Under the pieces are notes generated by a model that was not told the DNA's origin, did not search any database, and was given only the letters and a program-made list of their open reading frames with translations. A DNA stretch of 64,000 nucleotides from Streptomyces noursei ATCC 11455 (GTDB lineage: Bacteria; Actinomycetota; Actinomycetes; Streptomycetales; Streptomycetaceae): NCBI RefSeq assembly GCF_001704275.1, contig NZ_CP011533.1, positions 1,612,001 to 1,676,000 on the forward strand, read 5' to 3'. Position 1 is the first letter of the stretch, and each line of letters opens with the position of its first letter. The position numbers and the translations under genes are program-made. Of this stretch, positions 52,455-62,316 are shown piece after piece.

Positions 52455-55400
52455 TCAGCTGTTGGCGGTGTCGGTGGCACGGACGCCGAGGCGCAGCAGC
52501 ACGTGGCGGGACAGATCGGTGAGGGTGAGGCCGCCCTGGAGAAGTTCCATGGGCGGGATCTCTACATCGATGCGTTGCCGCAGCATGGTCAGCAGCTCGG
52601 CGCCCATCAGGGAGTCCACACCGAGGTCCTGAAGCGGCAGCCTCGGATCGAGGCGTGCGACGTCGGTCTGCAGAACGCCGGCCAGCAGCTCTGCGAGTGT
52701 GCCGCTGACGAATTGCAGTGCCTCGTCCGCGGTGAGTCCGGCCAAGGCGGCCAGGAGGTCCTCGCGGGTATGCCCGCCGAGATCACCGCCGGCGGGGAGC
52801 AACGCCGCCGTACGGGGAGCGGCCAGGGCGGGCAGCAGGGTGCGCAGCCGCGCCCAGTCGTAGCGGCCGATACCTGCGACGGCAGAGCCGGACGCCGCCA
52901 CCGTCCCCAAGGCCGCCAGTGCCTCACGGGAGCCGAGCGAGGCCATGCCGAGAGCCTCCAAGACTGGCCCCAGGCCCTCGCGGGCGACATAACCGCAGTC
53001 CCCGAGCGCGCCCCAGGCCACGGCGAGGGCCGGCCCGACGCCGTGCCGTTGCCGGGCCAGTGCTTCCGCGAACAGGTTCCCACCGCCGTAGGCGGACTGC
53101 TTGACGTTGCCGACGGCCGCGGTGCCGGAGGAGTACAGCCAGAACAGCCTCAGGTCGCGTTCCCGGGTCAGGGTGTCGAGGACTGCCGCCCCGGCCATCT
53201 TGGGGGCCAGGACCGTACGGATCCGTTCGTCGGTCAGTTCGGTGAGCGGGGCGTCGTCGAGCGTCATGGCCGCATGGACGACACCTGCGAGCCGGTGCCC
53301 GGTGGCGTCGATGCGGCCGATCACCTCGGTCATGGCGTCGGTGTCGGTGACGTCGGCTGCGTACGGCGTGGCGGTCACGCCCCGCGCGGCCAGGTCGGTC
53401 AGCACGGCGGCTGCCTCGGGGCTGTCGGCGCCCCGGCGCGAAACCAGGGCAAGGTGGCGGGCGCCGCGGTCGGCGAGCCAGCGGGCGGTGGCGGCGCCGA
53501 ACCCGCTCAGCCCGCCGGTGACCAGGTAGCTGCCGTCCGGGTCGAGCCGGGGCGGCTCAGGACGGGTGCGGACGGCAATCGGGCCGTCCTGCGGATCGAG
53601 GCTCACCACGACCTTGCCGACGTGCCGGGAGTGCTGCAGCAGCGTGAACGCCTCCTTGACCCGCGGGGCCGGATACACCGTGTGCGGCAGCGGCCGGTAC
53701 CGGCCGTCCGCCACTCGTTCGGCCACCTCGGCCAGCAGGCGCCGACCGGTGTGGAGCCCCGCCTCGTCGGACAGCAGGGCGGTGACGTCGACGCCGAAGA
53801 AGGCGATGTTGCGGCTGAACGGCCGCATGAGCAACGGCTTGTTGGCGTAGATGTCTCGCTTTCCGAGTTCGATGAACCGGCCGCCGGGCCGCAGTGTCTC
53901 CAGTCCTCGGTCGATGGCCTGCCCGGCCAGCGAGTTGACCACCACGTCGACCCCGCGCCCACCGGTGATCCCCAGCACCTGGTGGGCGAAGTCGAGGGTG
54001 CGTGAGTCCAGTACGTGTTCGACGCCCAGCGCACGCAGAAGATCTCGTTTGGCCGGGCTGCCGGCCGTGGCGATCACGGTGGCGCCCACCAGGCGGGCGT
54101 ACTGGACGGCGGCCAGCCCCACCCCACCCGCGGCACCGTGTACCAGCACGGTCTCCCCCGCCGTCAGGCGCGCCAGGTCATGCAGTGCGTAGTGGACGGT
54201 CAGGAAGGCCACCGGGAGGGTCGCGGCCTCCGCGAAACCGAGGCCGTCGGGGATCTTGACCACGGCCGGCGCGGGAGCCACCGTGTGCGAGGCCAGACTG
54301 TCCGGCACGGCCGCACACACTCGGTCCCCGACCGTCAGGTCGCCTGCTCCTTCGCCGACGGCCGTGACGATCCCGGCGCACTCGAGGCCGGGCCTGTTCT
54401 CGCCGAACGTCCCCTCGGCGGCCTCGGGCGGCAGCAGACCGGTCGCCAGCATGATGTCCCGGTAGTTCAGCGCCGCGGCACGCACCGCGATCACCACCTC
54501 GCCGGCCCCGGGAGCGACGGGCCTAATCCGCGCCCAGACCGGCTCGTACGACAGACCGGGCGCCGGGATCTCCAGGGCGAAGGGACCGTCGCCGCTCGGC
54601 TCGTCGTACTCACCGCAGGGCAAAGCCCGTTCACGGGGTACGAAACGGCCGTTCGAGGTGAGCACGATCTCGTCCTCGCGTAGCGCCACGCCTTCGCCGT
54701 CGTCTTCAGCGGGCGAGGTGAGGGGTTGCAGGAGTTCGTGGGCCAGCCGGTGCGCGTCGGCGGCCGGGTCGCCGAGTCGTTCCAGCGACAGCCTGGTCAC
54801 CCGTAGACCGGGGTGTTCGTTGGCGAGAGTGCGGGCCACGCCCCAGGCGGCGGCGTCCTGCGGCTGGGCGGCACGTTCGGGTGCGGGCAGCGCGCCGCTG
54901 GGCCGGGTCACCAGCCACAGGGCAGGGCGCACTCCCTTGGGGAGGTCCTGGCAGGCCGCGGCCAGCGCGCCCAGCGTGGCCGTGCGTCGTACGGCCTGGC
55001 TGAGCATCGCCTGCGGGTCGGCCGGGGCGTCCCCGAGCAGAAGGACCACGGCAGGATCTCCGTCGCCGGTGAGCGATGCCGACCAGACTGCCGGGGCGAC
55101 GGGCATGGGTGCCACCACAACCGACCGCGTACCGGGCCCGGCGAGCAGGGCGGCGAGGTGCTCGGCCAGCGGCGTCTCCGGTTCGCTCTCGGTGGCCACG
55201 ATCCACCGCGTGCCCTCGTCCGGCCGGGCAGGCGCGGGCAGAGCGGTTTCCCGTGCGGCTGCCGAGGCCAGCAGCACCGAGGCGAACCCCCCTGCCTCCC
55301 CGATCGTGTCCCCCAGACAGACGGCGTCGGACAGGCCGCACCCACCCAGCACATCGAACCACTGGTCCCGGCTGAGCAAGGGCGAATCCTGCCGCAGTTC

Positions 55401-58400
55401 GTCGTCGTGATCCCAGAAGCTGCGCAGTCCGCCGAACAGCGGCAGCAGAGAATCCGTGTCGTGAGTCTCCAAGGCCAGAAGTCGGCCACCCGACGCCAGT
55501 AGCGCCCGCACGCGGTCAAGGGCCGCGGGTAGGTTGGCCGCCGTGTGCAAGGAGTTGGCCGCGACGACGAGGTCGTAGGTGCCGTCGGCGAATCCCTGCT
55601 CGCCAGGCTCGGTGTCGAGGTCGAACGGGCGGTAATCGACGAAGGGGTACTCTGCGAAGCGGTATCGGGCGCGGGCGAAGAAGCCCGCGGACAGGTCGGT
55701 GAAGTGGTAGACGGTCCGTTCCGGCGGCAGCAACGGGAGAAGCACGGCGGTCGTGCCACCCGTGCCCGCGCCGATCTCCAGGATCCGCAAGGGCCGGTCC
55801 TTGGGCCAGGCACGCACGATCTGCGCCATGAGGGCACCGAGGATCCGGTTGGAGAACCGGCAGGACGGCGCCACGTCGTAGAACTGCTCGAAGGCATCTC
55901 GGGAGCTCTGGTCGGTGAGCAGATGCAGTGCGTCCTGTTCACCGCGCAGCACCGCTGGAAGATGCGACAGCTGACGAAGGGCCAGCTGCACCTCGGCACT
56001 GAAGGCAGGGAAGTCCAGCGGCAGCCGCGCCAGATGAGGTGCCGGGTCCGGAGTATCCGTCAGCCGCCACCAATCATCGTCGCCGATGGCGGCCAGGCCG
56101 TGCCGGGTCATCAGGCCGAGCAGGGCTCGCGCCAGCCGGTCATGTCCGGGTTGCATGCCCTGCCGGACCAGGTCGGCTGGCGTGAACCCGACCACGTCTG
56201 CTGGGAGTAGGTCCGCGAACGCGGCGGCGGCCACATGGGCGGTGAGCAGTTTGAGGCGTGCCGTGAAGTCCGCGAGGCGCACGGAGTTCGCGTCGGCTTG
56301 TGCCGCGTCGACGGTTCCCGCGACGGCCTCGGCAAGGTCGTGGTTGCCGCCGAGCGGCGACGGCGCGGCCGGCAGGTGGAGATGGGGTGCGGCGCGCAGC
56401 ACGGTCTCGTACCGCTGGGGCGTTCGGTCGGCGGGGGCGGGCACGCGCCGCAGGCGCACAGCGTCCAGTTCGACAGTGACGCTGCCGTCCGCATCGGTGA
56501 CGACCACGTCGAAGCAGAGCTCCGCGGTGCCGCGCGTGCGGTCGCGGACGTGCAGCATTCCTGTCGAGGACGGGCTTCGCCACACGCGTACGGCCCCGAT
56601 CGAGGCGGGAAGCCAGGCTTGCCCGGTGCCCACCCGGGCGGCCACGAGCGGCACGCACGCCTGGAGCGCGCCATCCAGCAGGGCCGGATGCGCCACGTAC
56701 TGTGCGGTGTCCGCCGGGGCCGTGGTGTGCCGGTAGGCCGCCAGAACCTCACCCTCGCCGACATGCAGCCGTGTGAGCTGTCGAAAGGCGGGCCCGTAGT
56801 CCAAGCCGGTCGCGGCCAGTTCGGGGTACAGGACATCGGCGGCGCCCCGGCGGGTGCAGCGGGCGCGCACATCGGCCAGGTCGACCCGCGCGGGCGGGCG
56901 GCCGATCAGCTCGCGGACCCGGCACCGGGCATGCGGACGCGGCTGCGTGGCGTGGGCGTCGGCGCCGTCGGCGCCGTCGGTGGCCTCGGTGCTGGTGATG
57001 GTCACCATGCCGTCGTCGGGTGAGAACGCGACCTGGATGCGGACGTCCCCGGCCCGGCCCCAGGGGATGACCAGCGGGCGGCTCACCTCCAGCCAGGCCA
57101 GTTCCACCGGCCCGTCCACCACTCGTCGGCCGGCGGCCAGGGCCAGTTCGATGTGACCGGCCGCCGGGAACACCACGGATCCGGCCACCTTGTGGTCGGC
57201 CAGCCAGGGCACCAGTGCCGGTTCGACGGGCCCCTGCCACGAGGGCTCAGCCGTCGGCAGCCGTTCGCCCAGCAGGGGGTGGTCCAGCCGTCCCGATCCG
57301 CTGCTGGCGATCCAATGGTGCGGGGTGCCGCTCCAGTGCCGTTCTCGCTGCCACGGGTATGCGGGAAGCTCCGCCACCCGTGCGGGGCGGGGAAACCAGC
57401 GCGTCCAGTCCATCTGTGCACCGGCGGCGAACAAGGCTTCCACCGCCTGGCGCAGCGCGATCGGCCCGGCTGTGTCGCGACGCAAGGTCGCCAGTACGGC
57501 CACCCGATCGCTTGAGGCGGTGATCCGGCGTAGATACGTGCGCAGGACGGGATGGGGGCCGACCTCCAGCAGGACGTCGATGCCCGCGTCCAGGACGTGC
57601 TCGACGGCGGCGGCGAAGCGGACTGGTTCGCGGACGTTGCGCCACCAGTAGTCGGCGTCCAGGCCGGACTCGGGCACCGGGCCGCCGGTCACGGTGGAGA
57701 TGAGAGCCCCGGTGCTTCCCTGCGGGGCCAACCCGTCGAGGCCGGCTGTCAGCGGGCCCCGGACCCGCTCCATAGCCGGGCTGTGGAAGGCGTAGTCGAG
57801 ATCCATGAGCCGGAAGAACGCCTCCCGGGACGCCAACTCCTCGCCCAGCGACTTGAGCTGGTTCACCGGCCCGGCCACCGTCACGTCCCTGGCACTGTTC
57901 ACCGCCGCGACGATCAGTCCGGGGAAGGCGGACAGGGCTTCCTCCGCCTCGGCCGCCGACAACCCCACCGCCGCCATCCGTCCCTGACCGGCGGCAAGCG
58001 CCTGGGCCCGGCTACGCTCGGCGACCACCCACGCCGCCTCCTGAAGGGTCAGCGCGCCCACAGCGTACGCGGCCGCCACCTCCCCGACGCTGTGCCCGAG
58101 CGCGGCCGTCCACCTCACACCCCGCTCACGCAGAACCGCGACGATCCCGGCCTGCACCGCGAACAGCAGAGGCTGCGCGACCTCGGTGGCCTCCAGCCCC
58201 CACTCGTCCGCCGGCCGCCGCAGCGCCCCGGCCACCGACCAGCCGAGCCGGGGCGCCAGCGCGGCGTCGACCGCCTCCACCTCGGCGCAAAAGACCGGGT
58301 CGCCGTCCAGCAGATCAGTGGCCATCCCCGCCCACTGCGAACCGTTGCCCGCGAAGACCAGCCCGACCCGGCCGCGCTCGACCGCCTCGCCCGTCACGCT

Positions 58401-59954
58401 CTCATCGGACAGGATCCCCGCGGCCTCGCACGGCGTCGACGCCAGCGCCACCCGGCGGTAGCGGTGCCTGGCCCGACGGACGCCGGCGGTGACCGCGATG
58501 TCGTAAAACTCCTGCGATGCGGCGCCCGTCAGCCGGGCGGCCAGCCGCCGCGCCGCCTCCTCGGCCGCCTGCGCGGTACGACCCGAAGCGATCACCGGCA
58601 GGTTCCCTGCCACCTCGACGTCCGGCGGCGGCGGAGCGGCAGGCGCAGGGCCGACAACCACATGGGCATTCGCCCCGCCGAACCCGAAGGAGTTGACGCC
58701 CACGAAGCACCGCCCCTCCCGGGACACCAGTGGGCGCGCCCGCCCCACCGGCGCCAGTCCCAGACCGGCAAAGTCGATGCCGGGGTTGAGCGGTTCCAGG
58801 TGCAACGAGGCAGGAATCGCGCCGTACCGCAGGACCGCGAGGGCCTTGAACAGCCCCGCCATGCCCGACGCCGGCTCCAGGTGCCCCACGTTCGACTTCA
58901 CCGACCCGATGGGCAACGGCCCCACCGACCGCGCGGCGCCCAGCACCCGGCCCAACGACATGCACTCAGCCGCATCGCCCACCTGCGTGCCGGTGCCGTG
59001 CGCCTCCACGTACACCACCTCGTCGGCCCCGATCCCCGCCCGCTCGTACACACGCCGCAGCAAGTCCTCCTGCGCCCGCGCACTGGGCAGCGCCAGCCCC
59101 ATGGTGCGTCCGTCGCAGTTGCTGCCGTAGGCGGCGATCACCCCATGGATCCGGTCCCCGGCGGCGACCGCGTCGGCAAGCGGCTTCAGCACCACCACAC
59201 CCGCACCCTCGGCCCTGACAAACCCGTCGGCGTCCGCCGAGAACGCCGCGCACCGACCCCTCTTCGACAGCATCGACGCCTGACTGAACCCGATGAACGG
59301 GCCCGGATTCAGCAGCACGTTCACCCCGCCGGCCAGCGCCACGCGGCTTCCGCCCGCCGCCAGTTCCTGGCAGGCGCGTTCCACGGCCACCAGCGACGAC
59401 GAGCAGGCGGTGTCCACCGCCATGCTCGGCCCACGCAGATCGAAGAAGTACGACAGCCGGTTCGCCGCGATCGAATGCGCGCCGCCGGCCATGGAATAGG
59501 CGTTCATCTGCCGGGACCTGATCATCTGCAGCCCGCCGTAGGACAAGTCCGAGACACCCACGAACACACAAGTGTCCGAACCCGCCAGCCTCCCCGGGGC
59601 GATCCCCGCGTCGTCCAGCGCCTCCACCGCCGTCTCCAGCAGCAGCCGGTGCTGCGGGTCCATCTGTGCCGCCTCCCGCGGCGAGATCCCGAAATAGTCC
59701 GCGTCGAACCCCGCGATGTCCGTCAGAAACCCACCTCGCGCGGTGTACGACTTCCCCGGCCGCGCCATTTCGGTGTCGACGAACCGGACCGCCTCAAACC
59801 GATCCTCCGGGACCGTCCCCACCAGGTCACGCCCGGCCTCCAACGCCTCCCACAACCCGGCCAGATCCGTGATCCCGCCGGGCAGTCGGCAGCCCAGACC
59901 GACGATCGCGAACGCGTCCGTGGCATACGAAACCCCCACCAGCCCACACCCCAT
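52455..59954 (-). CDS. highly reducing type I polyketide synthase, KS-AT-DH-MT-ER-KR-ACP
   Basis: 2499 residues in one module. KS: C184 (VDTACSSSL), H319 (VEAHGTGT), H358 (NVGHLEP). AT: S622 (GHSVGE) and YAFHS, which suggests malonyl-CoA. DH: H921 (DHKVAGSVVFP) and D1094. C-methyltransferase about 1220-1560 (ILEIGAGTGGTT). A structural KR-like region about 1580-1770. ER about 1795-2115 (VLVHGAAGGVGLAAVQYA). KR about 2140-2380 with TGGLSGFGAA, S2275/Y2289 and LDD of the B type. ACP S2448 (DLGVDSL). No thioesterase. This complete set in this order is the layout of fungal HR-PKSs, so iterative action with SAM-derived methyl groups is likely. Product length is unknown. Confidence 0.92.
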   Translation of the reverse strand: MGCGLVGVSYATDAFAIVGLGCRLPGGITDLAGLWEALEAGRDLVGTVPEDRFEAVRFVDTEMARPGKSYTARGGFLTDIAGFDADYFGISPREAAQMDPQHRLLLETAVEALDDAGIAPGRLAGSDTCVFVGVSDLSYGGLQMIRSRQMNAYSMAGGAHSIAANRLSYFFDLRGPSMAVDTACSSSLVAVERACQELAAGGSRVALAGGVNVLLNPGPFIGFSQASMLSKRGRCAAFSADADGFVRAEGAGVVVLKPLADAVAAGDRIHGVIAAYGSNCDGRTMGLALPSARAQEDLLRRVYERAGIGADEVVYVEAHGTGTQVGDAAECMSLGRVLGAARSVGPLPIGSVKSNVGHLEPASGMAGLFKALAVLRYGAIPASLHLEPLNPGIDFAGLGLAPVGRARPLVSREGRCFVGVNSFGFGGANAHVVVGPAPAAPPPPDVEVAGNLPVIASGRTAQAAEEAARRLAARLTGAASQEFYDIAVTAGVRRARHRYRRVALASTPCEAAGILSDESVTGEAVERGRVGLVFAGNGSQWAGMATDLLDGDPVFCAEVEAVDAALAPRLGWSVAGALRRPADEWGLEATEVAQPLLFAVQAGIVAVLRERGVRWTAALGHSVGEVAAAYAVGALTLQEAAWVVAERSRAQALAAGQGRMAAVGLSAAEAEEALSAFPGLIVAAVNSARDVTVAGPVNQLKSLGEELASREAFFRLMDLDYAFHSPAMERVRGPLTAGLDGLAPQGSTGALISTVTGGPVPESGLDADYWWRNVREPVRFAAAVEHVLDAGIDVLLEVGPHPVLRTYLRRITASSDRVAVLATLRRDTAGPIALRQAVEALFAAGAQMDWTRWFPRPARVAELPAYPWQRERHWSGTPHHWIASSGSGRLDHPLLGERLPTAEPSWQGPVEPALVPWLADHKVAGSVVFPAAGHIELALAAGRRVVDGPVELAWLEVSRPLVIPWGRAGDVRIQVAFSPDDGMVTITSTEATDGADGADAHATQPRPHARCRVRELIGRPPARVDLADVRARCTRRGAADVLYPELAATGLDYGPAFRQLTRLHVGEGEVLAAYRHTTAPADTAQYVAHPALLDGALQACVPLVAARVGTGQAWLPASIGAVRVWRSPSSTGMLHVRDRTRGTAELCFDVVVTDADGSVTVELDAVRLRRVPAPADRTPQRYETVLRAAPHLHLPAAPSPLGGNHDLAEAVAGTVDAAQADANSVRLADFTARLKLLTAHVAAAAFADLLPADVVGFTPADLVRQGMQPGHDRLARALLGLMTRHGLAAIGDDDWWRLTDTPDPAPHLARLPLDFPAFSAEVQLALRQLSHLPAVLRGEQDALHLLTDQSSRDAFEQFYDVAPSCRFSNRILGALMAQIVRAWPKDRPLRILEIGAGTGGTTAVLLPLLPPERTVYHFTDLSAGFFARARYRFAEYPFVDYRPFDLDTEPGEQGFADGTYDLVVAANSLHTAANLPAALDRVRALLASGGRLLALETHDTDSLLPLFGGLRSFWDHDDELRQDSPLLSRDQWFDVLGGCGLSDAVCLGDTIGEAGGFASVLLASAAARETALPAPARPDEGTRWIVATESEPETPLAEHLAALLAGPGTRSVVVAPMPVAPAVWSASLTGDGDPAVVLLLGDAPADPQAMLSQAVRRTATLGALAAACQDLPKGVRPALWLVTRPSGALPAPERAAQPQDAAAWGVARTLANEHPGLRVTRLSLERLGDPAADAHRLAHELLQPLTSPAEDDGEGVALREDEIVLTSNGRFVPRERALPCGEYDEPSGDGPFALEIPAPGLSYEPVWARIRPVAPGAGEVVIAVRAAALNYRDIMLATGLLPPEAAEGTFGENRPGLECAGIVTAVGEGAGDLTVGDRVCAAVPDSLASHTVAPAPAVVKIPDGLGFAEAATLPVAFLTVHYALHDLARLTAGETVLVHGAAGGVGLAAVQYARLVGATVIATAGSPAKRDLLRALGVEHVLDSRTLDFAHQVLGITGGRGVDVVVNSLAGQAIDRGLETLRPGGRFIELGKRDIYANKPLLMRPFSRNIAFFGVDVTALLSDEAGLHTGRRLLAEVAERVADGRYRPLPHTVYPAPRVKEAFTLLQHSRHVGKVVVSLDPQDGPIAVRTRPEPPRLDPDGSYLVTGGLSGFGAATARWLADRGARHLALVSRRGADSPEAAAVLTDLAARGVTATPYAADVTDTDAMTEVIGRIDATGHRLAGVVHAAMTLDDAPLTELTDERIRTVLAPKMAGAAVLDTLTRERDLRLFWLYSSGTAAVGNVKQSAYGGGNLFAEALARQRHGVGPALAVAWGALGDCGYVAREGLGPVLEALGMASLGSREALAALGTVAASGSAVAGIGRYDWARLRTLLPALAAPRTAALLPAGGDLGGHTREDLLAALAGLTADEALQFVSGTLAELLAGVLQTDVARLDPRLPLQDLGVDSLMGAELLTMLRQRIDVEIPPMELLQGGLTLTDLSRHVLLRLGVRATDTANS

Positions 59955-60128
59955 TCCTGAAAAACCCCGTGCGCGATCAAGCGACTACGAGATCGCGATG
60001 GACAGAGATCGCCCGCCAACTGCGCTGGCGCGGCAGCCTGTTGGCGTCAACTTGGGCAGCCGAAGGAACCCGTCGGCGGAACCATCCGGAAGAAGCCGCA
60101 CCGGCGGCGGTCGGGATCGTCCACCGCG

Positions 60129-61049
60129 TCACGCCCCCAGTAAGAATGCGCGGACATGGCGGTCGAGCGCGCCGGCCGCGTCCTCCGTCACCAAGTGGGC
60201 GGCGTCGCGATAGCGGTGTACCCGGGCCTGCGGGAAACGACGGACCCACTCCTCCAGTACCACCGGCGTGAACAGGCGGTCCCGCATCCCCCAGCCGATG
60301 AACATCGGCAGCCGGGCTATCTGGCTCTCCGTGTCCGGGGCCTTGAACAGGCGCCACACCGGATCGTCGTCACCTCGGGGGATGCTCCGGATGAACTCCA
60401 CGACCGTGCGGCGGTTCTGCCTGTCGGCGAAGGGCAGCAGGTACGCCATCCGCTCAGCCTCACCGAGCCCCCGTACCACTCCCAGCCTTACGGCGGCACG
60501 CGGAAAGACATTGCCGACCTGCGCGAGGGCGGCGATGGATGCGCTGTCCCTGATCCACCTCAGATGCACCGGTAGCCGGTGACCGGCAGGCCACGGGAAG
60601 GCGATGCTGTTGAGGACGACGAGCCGCGCCACCACGCCGGGATGGCGCTGTGCCCAAGCGATACCGATCAGCCCTCCCCAGTCGTGCACCACCAGGGTCC
60701 ACCGGCGAGCCGGCAACCCCACACTGCCGGTGAGATGGTGGAAGAAGCCATCCAGGCATATGAGCTGCCGCTCGAGGCAGCCGACGCCCCGTTGAGGTCC
60801 GGCGGGGCGCGGGGACAGACCGAGTCCCGGCAGGTCGGGGGCGATGCAACGGAAGTCCGCTGACAGAGTGCTGAGCAGGCTCCGCCAGAGGTAGCTCCAG
60901 GTCGGGTTGCCGTGCAGGAAAAGCACCGGGTCACCCGTGCCGACATCGACATAGTGCTGGCCCGTGACGGGGACCTGCCGCCACTGACGGGGACCGGGGT
61001 AGCCGGGAAGCGCTTGGGCCTGGGCGGGGACAGCGAAAGGCACACTCAT
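60129..61049 (-). CDS. alpha/beta hydrolase of the haloalkane dehalogenase/epoxide hydrolase type
   Basis: 306 residues from ATG 61049. The nucleophile elbow VVHDWGGLIGIAWA has Asp, as in haloalkane dehalogenases and epoxide hydrolases, not Ser. The oxyanion region is VLFLHGNPTWSYLWRSLL, and the base is His in YRDAAHLVTEDAAG. OleB, which decarboxylates beta-lactones to olefins, belongs to the same branch. It is the first gene of the PKS operon (174-base gap) and the locus has no thioesterase, so it could release or modify the product. The substrate cannot be read from sequence. Confidence 0.8.
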   Translation of the reverse strand: MSVPFAVPAQAQALPGYPGPRQWRQVPVTGQHYVDVGTGDPVLFLHGNPTWSYLWRSLLSTLSADFRCIAPDLPGLGLSPRPAGPQRGVGCLERQLICLDGFFHHLTGSVGLPARRWTLVVHDWGGLIGIAWAQRHPGVVARLVVLNSIAFPWPAGHRLPVHLRWIRDSASIAALAQVGNVFPRAAVRLGVVRGLGEAERMAYLLPFADRQNRRTVVEFIRSIPRGDDDPVWRLFKAPDTESQIARLPMFIGWGMRDRLFTPVVLEEWVRRFPQARVHRYRDAAHLVTEDAAGALDRHVRAFLLGA

Positions 61050-61190
61050 CACGGTACGGACAGAAAAACCAACAAGCCTCCCTTGAGCCGCTTTTCGCTG
61101 TAAAGAAGGAAGACGCGAGCAAAAGGACTAAGTATAACTCGTCATCGACTTGGACATATTGAAGGACCGTCCCAGACGGTCACCGCACCT
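61050..61190 (-). promoter_or_regulatory. candidate promoter of the PKS operon
   Basis: This short gap is AT-rich compared with the rest of the window. On the minus strand TATACT (61131-61136) is a good -10 hexamer, leaving a leader of about 75 bases to the hydrolase start. No clear -35 at 17 bases. Insertion sequence D begins at 61191, just upstream, so it may influence this promoter. Confidence 0.4.
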
Positions 61191-62143
61191 AGGTTGCGTC
61201 TGACAGGTCATGCACGAAGCCACAGGCGAATGGCGGCAATGGTCACGGTGCCGTGGAAGATGTAGGCCCGCTTGTCGAACCTCATGGCAACCGCCCGATT
61301 GATCTTCAGCTTCCCGATCAGCCGCTCCACTTCGTTCCTGCGGGCGTATCGCTCACGATCGAAGCCGGTGGGTCGACCGCCCGCACTGCCTTGGCGCCGG
61401 CGGTTGGCCTGCTGATTCCTCGGCTCGGGGATGGTGTGCTTGATCTGTCGGCGGCGCAGGTAGCGGCGGTTACGCCGTGAGCTGTAGGCGCGGTCACCGC
61501 TGAGGTGGTCCGGGCGGGTGCGGGGGTGCCCGCCGCCTGGGCGGGGGACGCGGACGCTGTCCAGGACCGGAATCATCTGGGGCGCATCACCCCACTGCCC
61601 GGGAGTGATCAACAGAGCCAAGGGCCGCAGGCCGCCTTCCCCAACCAGGTGGACCTTCGCGGTGAGCCCGCCGCGGGAGCGACCGAGACCCTCGTCATCC
61701 CGGTGGTGAGCGGGCCGGACTCGCCTGCCCGGCACCTTCGGGGCCGGCGGCGGGCACCCGCAGCGTGCTGGTGCGCCCGGCAAACCGTCGAGTCCACACT
61801 CGCCATCGACCAGTCGATGCGCCCCTGCGCATCGGCATCGGCCTGGACGGCCCGCAGGATTTTCTCCCACGTGCCGTCCGCCGACCAGCGGCGATGCCGG
61901 TCGTATGCCGTCTGCCACTTACCAAACCGGGCGGGCAGATCGCGCCACGGGATACCGGTCCGTAGCCGGAACAGAATCCCGTTGATCACTCTGCGGTGAC
62001 ACTTCCAACGCCCGCCCCGCCCCACGTTCCTCGGCAAGTGCAGCTTCAGCCTGGCCCACTCCGCGTCACTGAGATCGCCCCGCCCCACATGCCCGGGAAC
62101 GAGTCCTCGCCTCGGTTCGTCACTGACCCATCAGACAGGCCCT
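61191..62143 (-). mobile_element. IS5-family insertion sequence copy D (inverted, defective)
   Basis: Inverted partner of copy C, with the same ends (CTAGGTTGCGTCTGACAGG at left, reverse of GGGCCTGTCTGATGGGTCA at right) and CTAG at both borders. It has scattered substitutions and a 1-base deletion in the transposase. It forms the right border of the PKS segment. Confidence 0.85.
61208..62088 (-). pseudogene. IS5-family transposase of copy D, frameshifted
   Basis: From GTG 62088 the protein matches copy C through VDSTVCRAHQHAAGARRRP. A single-base loss near 61745 then shifts the frame. The C-terminal part (DDEGLGRSRGGLTAKVHLVG to the end) continues intact in the other frame. The full DDE set is present but split, so this copy makes no active enzyme unless frameshifting occurs. 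Confidence 0.85.
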
Positions 62144-62316
62144 AGCCGCTGTCTGCCCCTCCGCCCCGTACCCGGTGTCGGGCGACAGCGGTTTGCGCGG
62201 ACGGTCTACTCCGCCGCGATTCCATCCCCTGGCCCTACATATGGATCAATAAGCCCTCTCTTCTCATATCGACATAAGATGCTCCTATCGGAAGAGTGGC
62301 TGCTTGGGAGGCCCCT

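Larger units (their letters stand above)
47341..61190. other. PKS locus enclosed by inverted IS5-family copies
   Basis: Copies C and D face each other around 13.85 kb that contains only the PKS locus and one truncated gene. Borders on both sides carry CTAG. Copy D has a frameshifted transposase and differs from C at several positions, so the pair is not a fresh duplication. The locus may have been moved as a composite unit or flanked later. Confidence 0.5.

Noticed and set aside
57552..59960. 802-codon open frame on the plus strand
   Set aside because: It is antisense to the KS-AT part of the PKS, is rich in Arg/Pro/His/Gly, and has no domain; it follows from GC-rich third positions.
46386..62143. 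target-site duplication of the whole IS-bounded PKS unit
   Set aside because: CTAG is found at every border, but a 2-4 base match cannot prove joint transposition.
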